DNA of 64,000 bases from an uncultured Pseudomonadota bacterium (GCA_937868185.1 CALMMG010000001.1:1-64000); one strand, 5' to 3'. Positions 10,063 to 20,602 are shown, counted from the first letter of the stretch. The notes: generated by a model from the letters alone, not told the origin. A program made the numbers and translations.

Positions 10063-11523
10063 TCAGGCGCCCAGCAGATAGAGATCCCCTGCGATCCACT
10101 TGCCTTTTTCCTTGCGGATGTTGGCAGATTGGGTACTGAGGATTCGAAAGCCATATCGGACGGCCATCGCCTCAATGTAGGAAAAGGAGTGGGCATAGCG
10201 CCCGGACTGGCGCAACTGGTAGCCCTGCCCTGCCATCTGTTCGGTGGAAAAAAGGATTTTCCCGTCTCGGGCAAGCCCTCTGGCCAGGGTGGCAAAAATT
10301 CGGTCCAACTCGCCCACATAGATAAAAACATCCGCCGCGACAATCAGGTCGAACGGCTCCTGGTTCTGTTCAAGAAAGGTCACGATCTCGGCAACCGCCA
10401 ACTCATCATACACCTTCTTGGCCGCGGCAGCCTCCACCATCTTCGGGGAAAGATCTACGCCGACCCGGCAGGTGCTTATCTCCTGAAAAACCTGCCCCAC
10501 CAAACCGGTACCGCATCCCAGATCCAAAAGCCGCGTAAAATGCGAAGGCCCAATAGGGTCGGCAAGCAGCAGGCTTTTAAGTTCCCACGGGGTTTGATAT
10601 TCCAGATCAACCAGCAGACGCTCTTCAAAATGACCGGAAAAGCTGTCAAACAGATCGGCAATGTAGGAAGATGGTGCGACGGCGGTCGTTTCGCCGGTGA
10701 GGGCCGCGAGGATATGCCGGGCCGAAACCGTGTTATGGTCCAGTTCAATAAGCCGCCGATAACAGGCAATAGCCTCGGCCACCCTGTCCTGATCAAGATA
10801 GAGCACCCCCAAATTGCCGTAGGCCGCCCCGTATTCCGGGCGCAGGGCAATAGCAATCTCAAGGGAGATGATGGCCTCGTCCCTGCATCCCAACTCCTTA
10901 TAGATCAGGGCCAGATTGTAATGCACCTCCGCGTCATCCGGGGCAATCTCCATGGCGCAGAGATAGGATTGTCTCGCCTCATCAAGGCGCCCCTCCCTCT
11001 TGCAGGCCAGGCCGAGATTGAAATGGATATCAGCATCCTGGGGATTTAATTGCGCGGCCCGGTGATAGGCCTTAATCGCTTCGCGGGTGTTTCCTTGGGC
11101 CAGATGGGCGGTACCAAGATTATAGGCCGCCTGCCAGTGCGTGTCGTCCAGGGCGAGAACCTTGTGGAAATGCTCAATGGCCATTTGTTGCTGTCCCAGA
11201 GAATAACGGGTTATGCCAAGCTCATAGGCGATTGCCGCCTCTCCGGGCAACAGTGTATGGGCACGACCAAACCAGAAGGCGGCCTCTTCCGGTGCCCCCA
11301 TGGCACGGTGAAGAAGGGCCAGATAGAAACAAGCATCCACATGTGCCGGACACAGGTCGATGGCCTGCTGATACAGGGACACCGCCGGGTCAGCCTCTCC
11401 CTGCTGGTGCAGGTCAAGGGCTCGATGGAAGAATTCATCGGCATTGCTGGGGCATGGCCAGGCATTTTTTGCAGTCTGCCCATTTGTCTGCACAGGGTGC
11501 GATTCTGTGGTCATCGGCATCAA
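10063..11523 (-). CDS. TPR-repeat protein with C-terminal SAM-dependent methyltransferase domain
   Basis: Multiple TPR units (AAYNLGTAHLAQGNTREAIKAYHRAAQLNP...), then LLDLGCGTGLVGQVF. Confidence 0.88.
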   Translation of the reverse strand: MMPMTTESHPVQTNGQTAKNAWPCPSNADEFFHRALDLHQQGEADPAVSLYQQAIDLCPAHVDACFYLALLHRAMGAPEEAAFWFGRAHTLLPGEAAIAYELGITRYSLGQQQMAIEHFHKVLALDDTHWQAAYNLGTAHLAQGNTREAIKAYHRAAQLNPQDADIHFNLGLACKREGRLDEARQSYLCAMEIAPDDAEVHYNLALIYKELGCRDEAIISLEIAIALRPEYGAAYGNLGVLYLDQDRVAEAIACYRRLIELDHNTVSARHILAALTGETTAVAPSSYIADLFDSFSGHFEERLLVDLEYQTPWELKSLLLADPIGPSHFTRLLDLGCGTGLVGQVFQEISTCRVGVDLSPKMVEAAAAKKVYDELAVAEIVTFLEQNQEPFDLIVAADVFIYVGELDRIFATLARGLARDGKILFSTEQMAGQGYQLRQSGRYAHSFSYIEAMAVRYGFRILSTQSANIRKEKGKWIAGDLYLLGA

Positions 11524-11692
11524 AAAAATAAAATTTAATGATGTACAGCGGTCAAGTTCGAATTATGATGATAATTATAACGACGAAAAAATAACGCAAT
11601 AGCACAAAGTCGCAAGTGAAAAATTTAAAAAATCAAGCGGCGGGCTGCCCCCAGCCGATTAACATCATTCTTAAGTTTCGGAACAAAGCCCC

Positions 11693-12901
11693 ATGATTAC
11701 CTTACCAAGGCCCAATACTCAGCAGATCACCTGGATGCGTGATATTCGCCGCCATCTTCACCGGCATCCTGAACTTGCCTTTGCCGAGATTGCCACCGCG
11801 CATTTTATTGGCGAGCAGCTTGCGAAGTTGGGCATCCCATACCGGGAAAAGATAGGGCGGACAGGCATCGTCGCCAGCCTTGGAAGCAGAAAAACGGGGG
11901 TACCCTGCGTTGCCCTAAGGGCAGACATGGATGGGCTGCCCCTCACCGAGCAGACCGGCCTGCCCTTTGCTTCGGAGACGCCGGGGGTGATGCACGCCTG
12001 CGGCCACGACGGCCACGTGGCCATGCTCCTTGGCGCGGCGGCGCTTCTCAAGGCGAAGGAAACGGAACTTCCTGGCCAGGTAGTCCTCATCTTCCAGCCC
12101 GCCGAAGAAGGCGATGGCGGCGCACAGGGCATGATCGCTGACGGCGCGTTGGACGGGGTCGGGGCAATCTTTGCCGGCCATATCGACCGTAATTACGGCC
12201 TTAACGAGATTATCGTACAACCTGGGTTGATCTCTGCCTTCACCGATGAATTTGCCATCGAGATCCGCAGCCAGGGCGGCCATGCTGCCAAGCCCCACGA
12301 GACTGCGGACTCCATCCTGGCGGCAGGTCAGCTTATCACCAACATCCAGTCCATCGTCGCCCGCGAGGTTCATCCCTGCTTTCCCGCCGTGGTCACTGTA
12401 GGTACCATCCATGGTGGGGATGCGGCCAATGTCATCGCTTCACAGGTGGCTCTTGAGGGCACCGTTCGCACTACCAGCCAGGAGACCAGGGCCGTCTGTC
12501 TTGCCAGCCTGCAGCGGATGACCCAGGCCATGGAACAGCTGCACCGGGTAGAGACCTCTTTCACTTTGGCGGAAGGATATCCGCCGGTGATCAACGATCC
12601 TGTTGCCGCCCGCATCGCCACAGAGGTTGCGGCTGAAATTGTGGGGTTCGAAAAGGTGAAAGGCCAGCCTCTTCCCAGCCTGGGCGGGGAAGATTTCTCA
12701 TTTTTTCTCCAAAAAATCCCCGGCTGCCTGGTACGCTTTGGCGCAAGGCACACCAAGCTGCATGATGCCCCGGCACACAGCCCCCGCTTCGATTTTGACG
12801 AACAGGTGCTGCCCACGGGCGCCCTTTTCCTCGCACAAACCGCTATCAGCGCCTTAGAACGCATGGAAGAACTGCGCGGTCCAGCGCCAGGCAAGGCATA
12901 A
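11693..12901 (+). CDS. M20 family amidohydrolase / metallopeptidase
   Basis: RRHLHRHPELAFAE, ALRADMDGLPLTEQTGLPFAS, MHACGHDGHVAMLLGAA. Confidence 0.93.
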   Translation: MITLPRPNTQQITWMRDIRRHLHRHPELAFAEIATAHFIGEQLAKLGIPYREKIGRTGIVASLGSRKTGVPCVALRADMDGLPLTEQTGLPFASETPGVMHACGHDGHVAMLLGAAALLKAKETELPGQVVLIFQPAEEGDGGAQGMIADGALDGVGAIFAGHIDRNYGLNEIIVQPGLISAFTDEFAIEIRSQGGHAAKPHETADSILAAGQLITNIQSIVAREVHPCFPAVVTVGTIHGGDAANVIASQVALEGTVRTTSQETRAVCLASLQRMTQAMEQLHRVETSFTLAEGYPPVINDPVAARIATEVAAEIVGFEKVKGQPLPSLGGEDFSFFLQKIPGCLVRFGARHTKLHDAPAHSPRFDFDEQVLPTGALFLAQTAISALERMEELRGPAPGKA

Positions 12902-12998
12902 CCAGGACGACCAAGTTTCTGGGCGAATTCATCACCAATCCGTGGTATAGACGATTTTCAAATCCGTCCTTCCCATCAACCATCTTTTTTGAAGACAC

Positions 12999-13574
12999 AT
13001 GGAAAACGAAGAGAACGATATTTTTTTCAACATCATCAACCGGTTTGTCGGGTATTACAGCCAGGATGCCGTCAGGGAAACACGCAACGACACCGACTGC
13101 GAGTATCCCTTTGTGGCCATGGACACCAGACAAGTATTTGCCCAGATGGGCTTTGTCAGTGCCTTCCTCGGAATTGAGCTGGAGAATCCGAGCTCTACCC
13201 CGCCCCTTCTTCTCGATGTGGGCTGCGGCATCGGCAACGTGCTGCTCATTGCCGAGCAGTTCGGCTTTGAGGTGTATGGATTTGAAAAGGATGAATATCC
13301 TTACCGAGTTGCGGCCAAGCTCATTGGTGAGGAACGGATTACCCAGGCAGATATCTGGACTTACGAAGGCTACGATGAATACGAGGTGATCTACTATTAC
13401 CGACCTTTTTCCGGGCGGGAACAGCAGCTACGCTTTGAAAAACTCATTGAAGACACCATGAAGATCGGAGCCATCCTCATCGCCAACCACAAAAACAGCG
13501 AAGCAATCGGCCAGGACAGCCGCTTTGAGAGACTTAGCCCTGCCCTGCCGATCTGGCGGAAAATCCGGGGCTAA
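12999..13574 (+). CDS. Class I SAM-dependent methyltransferase-like protein
   Basis: LLLDVGCGIGNVLLIAEQFGFEVYGFEKDEYPYRVA. Confidence 0.7.
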   Translation: MENEENDIFFNIINRFVGYYSQDAVRETRNDTDCEYPFVAMDTRQVFAQMGFVSAFLGIELENPSSTPPLLLDVGCGIGNVLLIAEQFGFEVYGFEKDEYPYRVAAKLIGEERITQADIWTYEGYDEYEVIYYYRPFSGREQQLRFEKLIEDTMKIGAILIANHKNSEAIGQDSRFERLSPALPIWRKIRG

Positions 13575-13580
13575 TAACGT

Positions 13581-14495
13581 CTATTCGACGGAAAACACCT
13601 TGTCCCTTCCGCCGTTTTTGGCAAGATACAGGGCTTCGTCCGCCCTTCTCAGGACAGCCTCAATGCCGGAATCGTCTTGCCTAAGTTTGGTAACGCCGAT
13701 ACTGACGGTAAAGTGGACAATTTGATCGTCCACATACAGCTTCAAGTCGGCGATGGCCTGGCGAAAGCGTTCCGCCACGATCAACGTTCCTGCCATCTCG
13801 GTTTCCGGCAGGATAATGGAAAATTCCTCGCCGCCCATCCGCCCCAACACATCGCATTCCCGAAGAGCTTCCAGACAATTGGCGGTGAAAGCCTTGAGCA
13901 CCTCATCGCCAACCGTGTGACCATGGGTATCGTTTATTTTTTTAAAGTGATCGATATCCATCTGGATCACACAAAAAACATGGGAATAACGTTGAGAACG
14001 CAAAAACTCCTTGGCGGCGAACTCCATGAAATAACGACGGTTATAAACACCGGTCAGCGGATCGGTGGCTGCCAACCGTTCAAGCTCTCTATTTTGACCG
14101 AGAATTCTTTGCCGGTAGGCCTCAAGCTGCGCCACCATCCAGTTGAATGAATGGGAAAACTCACCTGAAAATTCCACCCGCTGAGAAAAATCACCCTTGG
14201 CGATCTGCCCGGCCTGCCAAGTCATATGCCGAAGGGTCTCCTGTAGATTTTCAAGGTAATGGCAGGCCGGAAGTTTGGCGCCGATCGGGACATCCAAGTC
14301 GCCAAGGGAGAGATGATGGGCGGCACTGGTCAGAACGGACAAGGATTCAGTAAGGGCGTTGATAAATTCCCCAACCTGACGAATCTCATCCTCCGGCTCT
14401 CCTGCCAAATCGAGGGAACCAGGCTGTTCGTTATGCAGCAACGCATGGAGATGCGCGCTGATCATGTCCAACCTTTCGATGTCATGCTGCTCCAT
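13581..14495 (-). CDS. GGDEF-domain diguanylate cyclase
   Basis: DPLTGVYNRRYFMEF, RECD-VLGRM-GGEEF: active GGEEF with RxxD I-site 5 residues upstream. Confidence 0.93.
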   Translation of the reverse strand: MEQHDIERLDMISAHLHALLHNEQPGSLDLAGEPEDEIRQVGEFINALTESLSVLTSAAHHLSLGDLDVPIGAKLPACHYLENLQETLRHMTWQAGQIAKGDFSQRVEFSGEFSHSFNWMVAQLEAYRQRILGQNRELERLAATDPLTGVYNRRYFMEFAAKEFLRSQRYSHVFCVIQMDIDHFKKINDTHGHTVGDEVLKAFTANCLEALRECDVLGRMGGEEFSIILPETEMAGTLIVAERFRQAIADLKLYVDDQIVHFTVSIGVTKLRQDDSGIEAVLRRADEALYLAKNGGRDKVFSVE

Positions 14496-14885
14496 GTAAT
14501 TACCATCCCTGTTTTTTCAGGTTAAACAGCCGCAAGCATGACCTCGAAACGACAATCCGGTCACCGGTACACCAACAGTCCGTCTCCATTGTGGTGAATG
14601 GCTTGCCAAAATGGTCGGAAAACAACGCAACGATAAAGCGTTCGTCATAGGTACAGATCGATGGATTTTCGCTCGTACTTGAAAACATCGCCGCGCCTCT
14701 TTCCCCACTGGGTATCGCCCAAAACGTTTCAGCGTCGCATGTGACAATGCTAGCACACCCTGCAGACAAAAGCCAATAGGCAGAAAAGTCCGGTAGTGAG
14801 TGCTTAGAAATATGAAGTGTTGGGGAAAAAGGTCTTCGGGGATGCTTGTCTTGCCATGCTCTTTGGCGTAAGCATATCTGCGCTG

Positions 14886-14916
14886 ATCATGGCCCGATTG
14901 GGCCATGATTTTTTTT
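14886..14916 (+). terminator. Rho-independent terminator-like hairpin (10-bp perfect stem, GATT loop, T-run), no + strand protein gene upstream
   Basis: ATCATGGCCC-GATT-GGGCCATGATTTTTTTT read directly. Confidence 0.7.
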
Positions 14917-14995
14917 ATGATAAAGAAGGCCATGGCTTGCCGAAACAAGAACGAACAATCTCGTACCCAGAAGGGGCAAAAGCATTACCCTTTCG

Positions 14996-16060
14996 TCATC
15001 GGAGATCTTCAAGGCTTGCAAGCCGTATCCCACCCAACACGCCACCCTTGCTGCCAAGGACGCACTGGTCATAGATCTGTAGGTCATTGCTCTTGATAAG
15101 CTGGGAGAGGTCGGCAACATAATCGGTTCCCCGATTGGAATACTGGTGCAACCCCTTGGCCAGGGCGAGAGAATCCATGGTTTCTTCCCTAATCTCCCGC
15201 AATTCTTTGTAAGCAGGAACACGGTTGATCATCAAAACATAGGCACGAACGGAATCGAGCAGGGAGGCATACGCCACACCAGAATAATCTTTGCCATCTT
15301 CGCGCCCGTCAGACACCCCTCCCGCCTTGTTCCAAGTCAAAACACCGAAAAGGTTATTTCTCTCCAGAGAAAAACGGGAACCGCCCCATGATGATTCCAG
15401 GGCGCCCTGCGCCATGATCAGGCTCACCGGTACCGGACTGATGCGACTGCGCAGATCAGCGACGTCATAGGCACGGTATTTACGGCAGAGATTCTGCAAG
15501 AAAAAGATCTCATTTTGAGAAAGGCCCGCAATTCGACCATAATTTTTCGCGCTCACGCCAAAGTCGAGACGCCTTGGTGATTGCGAAAATTTTGCCATAA
15601 TCTTCTCAAAGGAGGCCCGCTCTTCCTCGACCTCGGATAAAGCAATCATTGCCGCAGGAAGGACGACATGAAGAAAAGCCTTTTTCTGGGTGGCCGCGTC
15701 AAGGGACGGCATGTCCCCAGGGAACTTGCTGACCAGAACGGCGGGAACCTCTGAAAATGACTCTACTTCCCATAAATTATTGGCCTTGAGTTGCCTCAGC
15801 AAATCCTCAGCGGAATGGACTTCAATGGTAGGGATGGCCTGAAAGCGTTGGGGGAAACGGATAAATACCGAAGAAGACTGGAGCAAAAGGGAGACAAGGA
15901 AGAAAAGCATGACCAGGGACAATCCGGAAACCATCCGCACCATCCCAGAATCGATCGGTTTTTTGCCGAAGTACATCGGGATTTCATTTTGTTTTACTGC
16001 CACAACTTTGTCCTGCTCTAGGGTTACGTCCGTAAGACGGTGTGATGCAAGGCAGTCCAT
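14996..16060 (-). CDS. Bax-like glucosaminidase-domain protein, single N-terminal TM
   Basis: PVSLIMAQGALESSWGGSRFSLERNNLFGVLTW, TM LSLVMLFFLVSLLLQSSSV. Confidence 0.88.
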   Translation of the reverse strand: MDCLASHRLTDVTLEQDKVVAVKQNEIPMYFGKKPIDSGMVRMVSGLSLVMLFFLVSLLLQSSSVFIRFPQRFQAIPTIEVHSAEDLLRQLKANNLWEVESFSEVPAVLVSKFPGDMPSLDAATQKKAFLHVVLPAAMIALSEVEEERASFEKIMAKFSQSPRRLDFGVSAKNYGRIAGLSQNEIFFLQNLCRKYRAYDVADLRSRISPVPVSLIMAQGALESSWGGSRFSLERNNLFGVLTWNKAGGVSDGREDGKDYSGVAYASLLDSVRAYVLMINRVPAYKELREIREETMDSLALAKGLHQYSNRGTDYVADLSQLIKSNDLQIYDQCVLGSKGGVLGGIRLASLEDLR

Positions 16061-16225
16061 ATACTATGTCCTCCACCTGTGCAACTGCATGACAAGAGAG
16101 CAAACGCCCGTCCTTGACCGCTGCCGTAATATCCGCTTCCTGTTCCGAAGAGGTGCGCGAACATACCTGATGCATCCTGAAAAAGCAAGCAAAACATCCT
16201 GACGGAAGCACCTTGTCCCGCCGAA

Positions 16226-16245
16226 CTATACATTATGATGTATAG
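16226..16245. promoter_or_regulatory. Perfect 8-bp palindrome CTATACAT-TATG-ATGTATAG upstream of the bax-like gene
   Basis: Direct reading; operator candidate. Confidence 0.4.
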
Positions 16246-16353
16246 AAAAAAAACAAAAACACAACAGATAGTTCAATATAGTATTTAAAATAATACCTAA
16301 ACACCGAAGATTAACCAACCGTTCCCAACGGTTTTCTCCCTGTTTTTTTAGAA

Positions 16354-16372
16354 TTTTTTTTTTGGGGGGGGG
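16354..16372. repeat. Homopolymer junction T10G9
   Basis: gaaTTTTTTTTTTGGGGGGGGGaag. Confidence 0.9.
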
Positions 16373-16478
16373 AAGCAGAGGCGAAAAAATACGAGAGGGA
16401 AAGATAGCCTTTGAGAATCAACTGGGGAATGCAAACCGTATCGGCAGGGCACGGTGCGCTGCCGATACTCTGGACATA

Positions 16479-18539
16479 TTATGTTTCGATGTCGGGGGCC
16501 TCGTCTTTCCCTGGCCCTGAAACTACGCTCGGCTCTTTGGCAGCCTGCGGCACGTACTCACCCTCTTTCGCCGGAAAAAGAGTCGGTTGCACCTCTGGCA
16601 CCCCGGATGATTCCTTCTCGGAAGTCAGCTCGGCAATCCGCCGCACCGGGCGGTCGGAAACCCTTTTCCCAAGCGCGGAAGCCCCCTTGATCAGTACTTC
16701 GCCAAAACTGCAATCCACATAGTTGTGGCGTGCCCGTTTGGATGGGGCGAGATGCACCCGTACCCTGCCCCCGTCTCCGGTGCTGAGGTAGAGAATGCCG
16801 GAATTTTTGTGTTCCGGGAAAAGGCGGTATTCCTTTTCAAGGATGAATTTCGGGCTCTGGAACCGTTTGACATAGCAAAAATTTTGACTGCCCTCGCGAT
16901 AGAGGATATTGAAAACCCTTTTCTCCTCGACCTTGCCGAACCAGAGCACATCATGACCGACGAAGAGCTTGTCGATCACGTTGATAACCTTGTACATCCC
17001 GTTTTGGTAAATAAGCAACAGCTTGTCATATTCGGAACAGGGAAAAGAATCCTCGGGTTTGGCTTTGATCTGGTGGCCGACAAAGCCGGTTTCCCGGTCA
17101 TACCCCATGGTTAGATTGGAGAGCGCCACCTTGCGCACCTCCACCTCGCCGAAGGTGGCGATTTCGGTGCGGCGCGGATAGAGATGGCCATAGCGGGTCA
17201 GGAGATCGTCCAGATAATTGATGGTGTACACAACCATATCCAAGAGATGATTCTCCACCGCCTTGATGTTGTCCCGAACCTCCTTGATATCCTTTTTCTT
17301 CTTGTCCAGGTCGTAGCGGGAGATGCGCTTGATCCGGATCTCCAGCAACCGCTCGATATCGTCATTGATCACATCGCGGACCAGCTTATCCCGATAAGAC
17401 AGAAGGGACTCAGCAATGGTATCGACCACCGCCTTGTAACTTTTACACTCCTCGATCTGCTTGTAAAGCCGCTCTTCGATAAAGATCTGCTCCAGCAAAT
17501 GGGCATGAAGCTTTTCCTTGAGCCGACCATGCTCAATGGTCAGCTCCTTCTCCAGATCGCGTATCAGCTTCTCGGTATTCTGGCGCAGCACCTCGCTCAC
17601 CGTGAGCACCGCAGGATTATTATCCAGGATCACCGTCAGGTTCGGGCTAATCGGCATCTCGCAGTCGGTAAAGGCATACAGAGCCTTAATGGTGTCTGCC
17701 GCATAGATACCGCGCACCAGCTTGATCTCGATCTCCACCTCCTCGGCAGTGTAGTCGTTGATGCTTAAGATCTTGAGCTTGTTGGACCGGGCCGCCTTTT
17801 CCACGCTCTCGATCAGCGACTGGGTGGTGGTGCCGTAGGGGATATCCTTGATGGTGATGGTCTTTTCGTTCTTCTCCTCAATGCGGGCCCGGCAACGCAA
17901 CCGGCCATTGCCGTCTTCGTAGCCGGAAACATCAATGGCCCCGCCGAGGAGAAAGTCCGGATACAGGGTAAACGGCTCGTCCCGGAGGATCTTCTTCTGC
18001 GCCTCCAGCAGCTCGCAGAAATTATGGGGCATGATCTTGGTGGCCATGCCCACGGCGATACCCTCGGCCCCCTGCATCAGCAAAAGGGGGATCTTGGCCG
18101 GCAGGGCAACGGGCTCCAGCATCCGGCCATCGTAAGACTCGACAAACTCGGTGAGGTCCTTGTTGAACATGGTCTCCCTGGCCAGGGGGGAGAGGCGGCA
18201 TTCGATGTACCGGGCGGCAGAGGCCTGATCGCCGGTGAAGATATTACCGAAATTACCCTGCCGGTCGATGAGATACCCCTTGTTGGCCAGATTGACCAGG
18301 GCGGAGAAAATAGAGGCGTCGCCGTGGGGGTGGAGCTTCATGCAGTCGCCCACCACATTGGCCACCTTGTGGAAACGGCCGTCGTCCATGTTGAACAGGG
18401 TCTGGAGGATGCGGCGCTGCACGGGTTTCAGGCCATCGGCCACGTCGGGGATGGCCCGCTCCCGGATGACGTAGGAGGTGTAGTCCAGGAAGTTGGTGTC
18501 AAAGAGCTTGTGCAGCTCGCCGTAATGGGAGGTATCCAT
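16479..18539 (-). CDS. parC: DNA topoisomerase IV subunit A (type IIA topoisomerase)
   Basis: ERAIPDVADGLKPVQRRIL, HPHGDASI, catalytic Tyr in AARYIECRLSPLA. Confidence 0.92.
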   Translation of the reverse strand: MDTSHYGELHKLFDTNFLDYTSYVIRERAIPDVADGLKPVQRRILQTLFNMDDGRFHKVANVVGDCMKLHPHGDASIFSALVNLANKGYLIDRQGNFGNIFTGDQASAARYIECRLSPLARETMFNKDLTEFVESYDGRMLEPVALPAKIPLLLMQGAEGIAVGMATKIMPHNFCELLEAQKKILRDEPFTLYPDFLLGGAIDVSGYEDGNGRLRCRARIEEKNEKTITIKDIPYGTTTQSLIESVEKAARSNKLKILSINDYTAEEVEIEIKLVRGIYAADTIKALYAFTDCEMPISPNLTVILDNNPAVLTVSEVLRQNTEKLIRDLEKELTIEHGRLKEKLHAHLLEQIFIEERLYKQIEECKSYKAVVDTIAESLLSYRDKLVRDVINDDIERLLEIRIKRISRYDLDKKKKDIKEVRDNIKAVENHLLDMVVYTINYLDDLLTRYGHLYPRRTEIATFGEVEVRKVALSNLTMGYDRETGFVGHQIKAKPEDSFPCSEYDKLLLIYQNGMYKVINVIDKLFVGHDVLWFGKVEEKRVFNILYREGSQNFCYVKRFQSPKFILEKEYRLFPEHKNSGILYLSTGDGGRVRVHLAPSKRARHNYVDCSFGEVLIKGASALGKRVSDRPVRRIAELTSEKESSGVPEVQPTLFPAKEGEYVPQAAKEPSVVSGPGKDEAPDIET

Positions 18540-18541
18540 GA

Positions 18542-20380
18542 TTACACGACCACCAGATGATCCATGATATATTCTTTCCGCTCGGGCGTATTCTTGCCCA
18601 TGTAAAAGGAGAGCAATTTGGGCACCTCGCTTAAGGTGTCGATATTCACCTGTTGCAGCCGCATATCCTCACCGATAAACTGTTTGAACTCCTTGGGTGA
18701 AATCTCGCCCAGCCCCTTGAAGCGGGTAATCTCCACCGCCTTCTTGCCCTTGCCGCCCAACTTCTTTTCCGCTGCCTGCCGCTCCTTTTCCGAATAGCAG
18801 TAGATGGTCTCCTCCTTGGTCCGCACCCTGAAGATGGGGGTCTCAAGGATGTAGACATGGCCGCGCCTGACAAGGGATTCGAAAAAGTGCAGAAAATAGG
18901 TAAGCAACAGGTTGCGGATATGCAACCCGTCCACATCGGCATCCGTAGCGAGGATGACCTTGTCGTAGCGGAGGGCCTCCACCGAATCCTCGATATCAAG
19001 GGCCCGCATCATGTTGTACATCTCGTCATTCTTGTACAACAAGGTCAGGGGCTGACCGTAGACATTCATCGGCTTGCCCTTGAGGGAAAAAACCGCCTGG
19101 GTCATGGGATCGCGGGAGCTCACTATGGAACCGGAGGCGGACTGTCCTTCGGTGAGAAAGAGCATGTTCTGGCGATCCGGGCCCGAGGGCTTTTCCGCGC
19201 TGGGATGGTATTTGCAATCCTTGAGCTGGGGAATCTTGAGGGCGACCTTCTTGGCCTTGGCCTTGGCCTCCTTGCGCACGTGCTGGAGTTCCTTGCGGAT
19301 TTTGGCGCTCTGCTGGATCTTGTCGATGATGATCTCGGCCAGCTCGGTGTTCTTGTAGAAGAAATCGCAGACAAAGTCCTTGACCTTGTTGACGATATCC
19401 CCTCGAACATCGGTGTTGCCCAGCTTGTTCTTGGTCTGCGACTCGAAGATCGGATCCTTCACCTTGACGGCGATGGCCCCCACCACCCCTTCCCTTACAT
19501 CCTCGCCGGAAAACTTCTTGCCGGAAAAATCGTTGATCCCCTTGAGGATTCCCTCGCGGAAGGCGGAGAGATGGGTGCCGCCTTCGTTGGTGTAGGTGCC
19601 GTTGACAAAGGAGAAATAGGTCTCGCCATACCCTTCCGTGTGGGAAAAAGCGAATTCCAGGGTGGCGTCCTTGGCGTGGATGGGCGCGTAAAGCTGGGTG
19701 TCAGCGATCTCCTTGTCCAGCAGGTCAAGCAACCCGTTGACCGAATGAAAGCACTCGCCTTCATAGTAGATCTTGAGCCCGGCGTTGAGGTAGGCGTAGC
19801 GCCAGAACCTTTTGCGCACGAACTCCCGCATGTAGTAATAGCCTTCAAAGGCATTGGGGTCCGGGTGAAAGGAGACCAGGGTACCGTTCTTTTCCGTAGT
19901 GTCGCCCTGCTCTTCTCCAACCAGCTCGCCATGAGCAAAGGTGGCCCGGCCAAACTTGCCGTCCCGGAAGGAGGTTACCTCGAAACGGTCAGACAGGGCG
20001 TTGACCGCTTTGGTGCCCACCCCGTTGAGTCCCACGGAAAACTGGAACACCTCGGTGTTGTACTTGGCCCCGGTGTTGATCACGCTCACGCACTCAACCA
20101 GCTTGCCCAGGGGGATGCCGCGCCCGAAATCCCGCACCTTGACCACGCCGTCCGCGTCGATCTCCACGTTGATCCGCTTGCCCACCCCCATGATGAACTC
20201 GTCCACCGCATTGTCCACCACCTCTTTGAGGAGGATGTAGATGCCGTCGTCCGGATGGCTCCCGTTGCCGAGCCGGCCGATGTACATGCCGGGCCGCAGA
20301 CGGATATGCTCCAGGGAACTGAGGGTCTTGATCTTGCTTTCGTCGTAGACGGCTGCGGAATCGGAACTGGGTGCGCTCAT
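18542..20380 (-). CDS. parE: DNA topoisomerase IV subunit B
   Basis: GHKL ATPase LRPGMYIGRLG...VVDNAVDEF, GLNGVGTKAVNALS, LTEGQSASGSIVSSRD, DADVDGLHIRNLLL. Confidence 0.93.
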   Translation of the reverse strand: MSAPSSDSAAVYDESKIKTLSSLEHIRLRPGMYIGRLGNGSHPDDGIYILLKEVVDNAVDEFIMGVGKRINVEIDADGVVKVRDFGRGIPLGKLVECVSVINTGAKYNTEVFQFSVGLNGVGTKAVNALSDRFEVTSFRDGKFGRATFAHGELVGEEQGDTTEKNGTLVSFHPDPNAFEGYYYMREFVRKRFWRYAYLNAGLKIYYEGECFHSVNGLLDLLDKEIADTQLYAPIHAKDATLEFAFSHTEGYGETYFSFVNGTYTNEGGTHLSAFREGILKGINDFSGKKFSGEDVREGVVGAIAVKVKDPIFESQTKNKLGNTDVRGDIVNKVKDFVCDFFYKNTELAEIIIDKIQQSAKIRKELQHVRKEAKAKAKKVALKIPQLKDCKYHPSAEKPSGPDRQNMLFLTEGQSASGSIVSSRDPMTQAVFSLKGKPMNVYGQPLTLLYKNDEMYNMMRALDIEDSVEALRYDKVILATDADVDGLHIRNLLLTYFLHFFESLVRRGHVYILETPIFRVRTKEETIYCYSEKERQAAEKKLGGKGKKAVEITRFKGLGEISPKEFKQFIGEDMRLQQVNIDTLSEVPKLLSFYMGKNTPERKEYIMDHLVVV

Positions 20381-20602
20381 CGGATAATTGGCTGCAAGTT
20401 TATGATTTAATGGTTAGGTTAAACAGGGGAAAATTGATTTTCATTTGTATATCGCTCTTTGACTTCTGCCGCAATGATATTTTGCTGAAAGCCCGGCCCA
20501 CTATGGAACAAAAGGATAATGTGTTGAAAAGACGGGCATTGTCAGGTATTGAAATAGGTTAAAGAAAATGGACACAAAATACTGAACACAGGGAGCGCAA
20601 TC

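Noticed and set aside
10030-11049. 339-aa + strand ORF opposite the TPR-methyltransferase
   Set aside because: Antisense shadow; the TPR register is unambiguous on the minus strand
14517-14948. 143-aa minus-strand ORF between bax-like and GGDEF genes
   Set aside because: No recognisable family, spans a perfect hairpin with a T-run; not supported as coding
18857-20410. 517-aa + strand ORF opposite parE
   Set aside because: Antisense shadow of a strongly conserved topoisomerase gene
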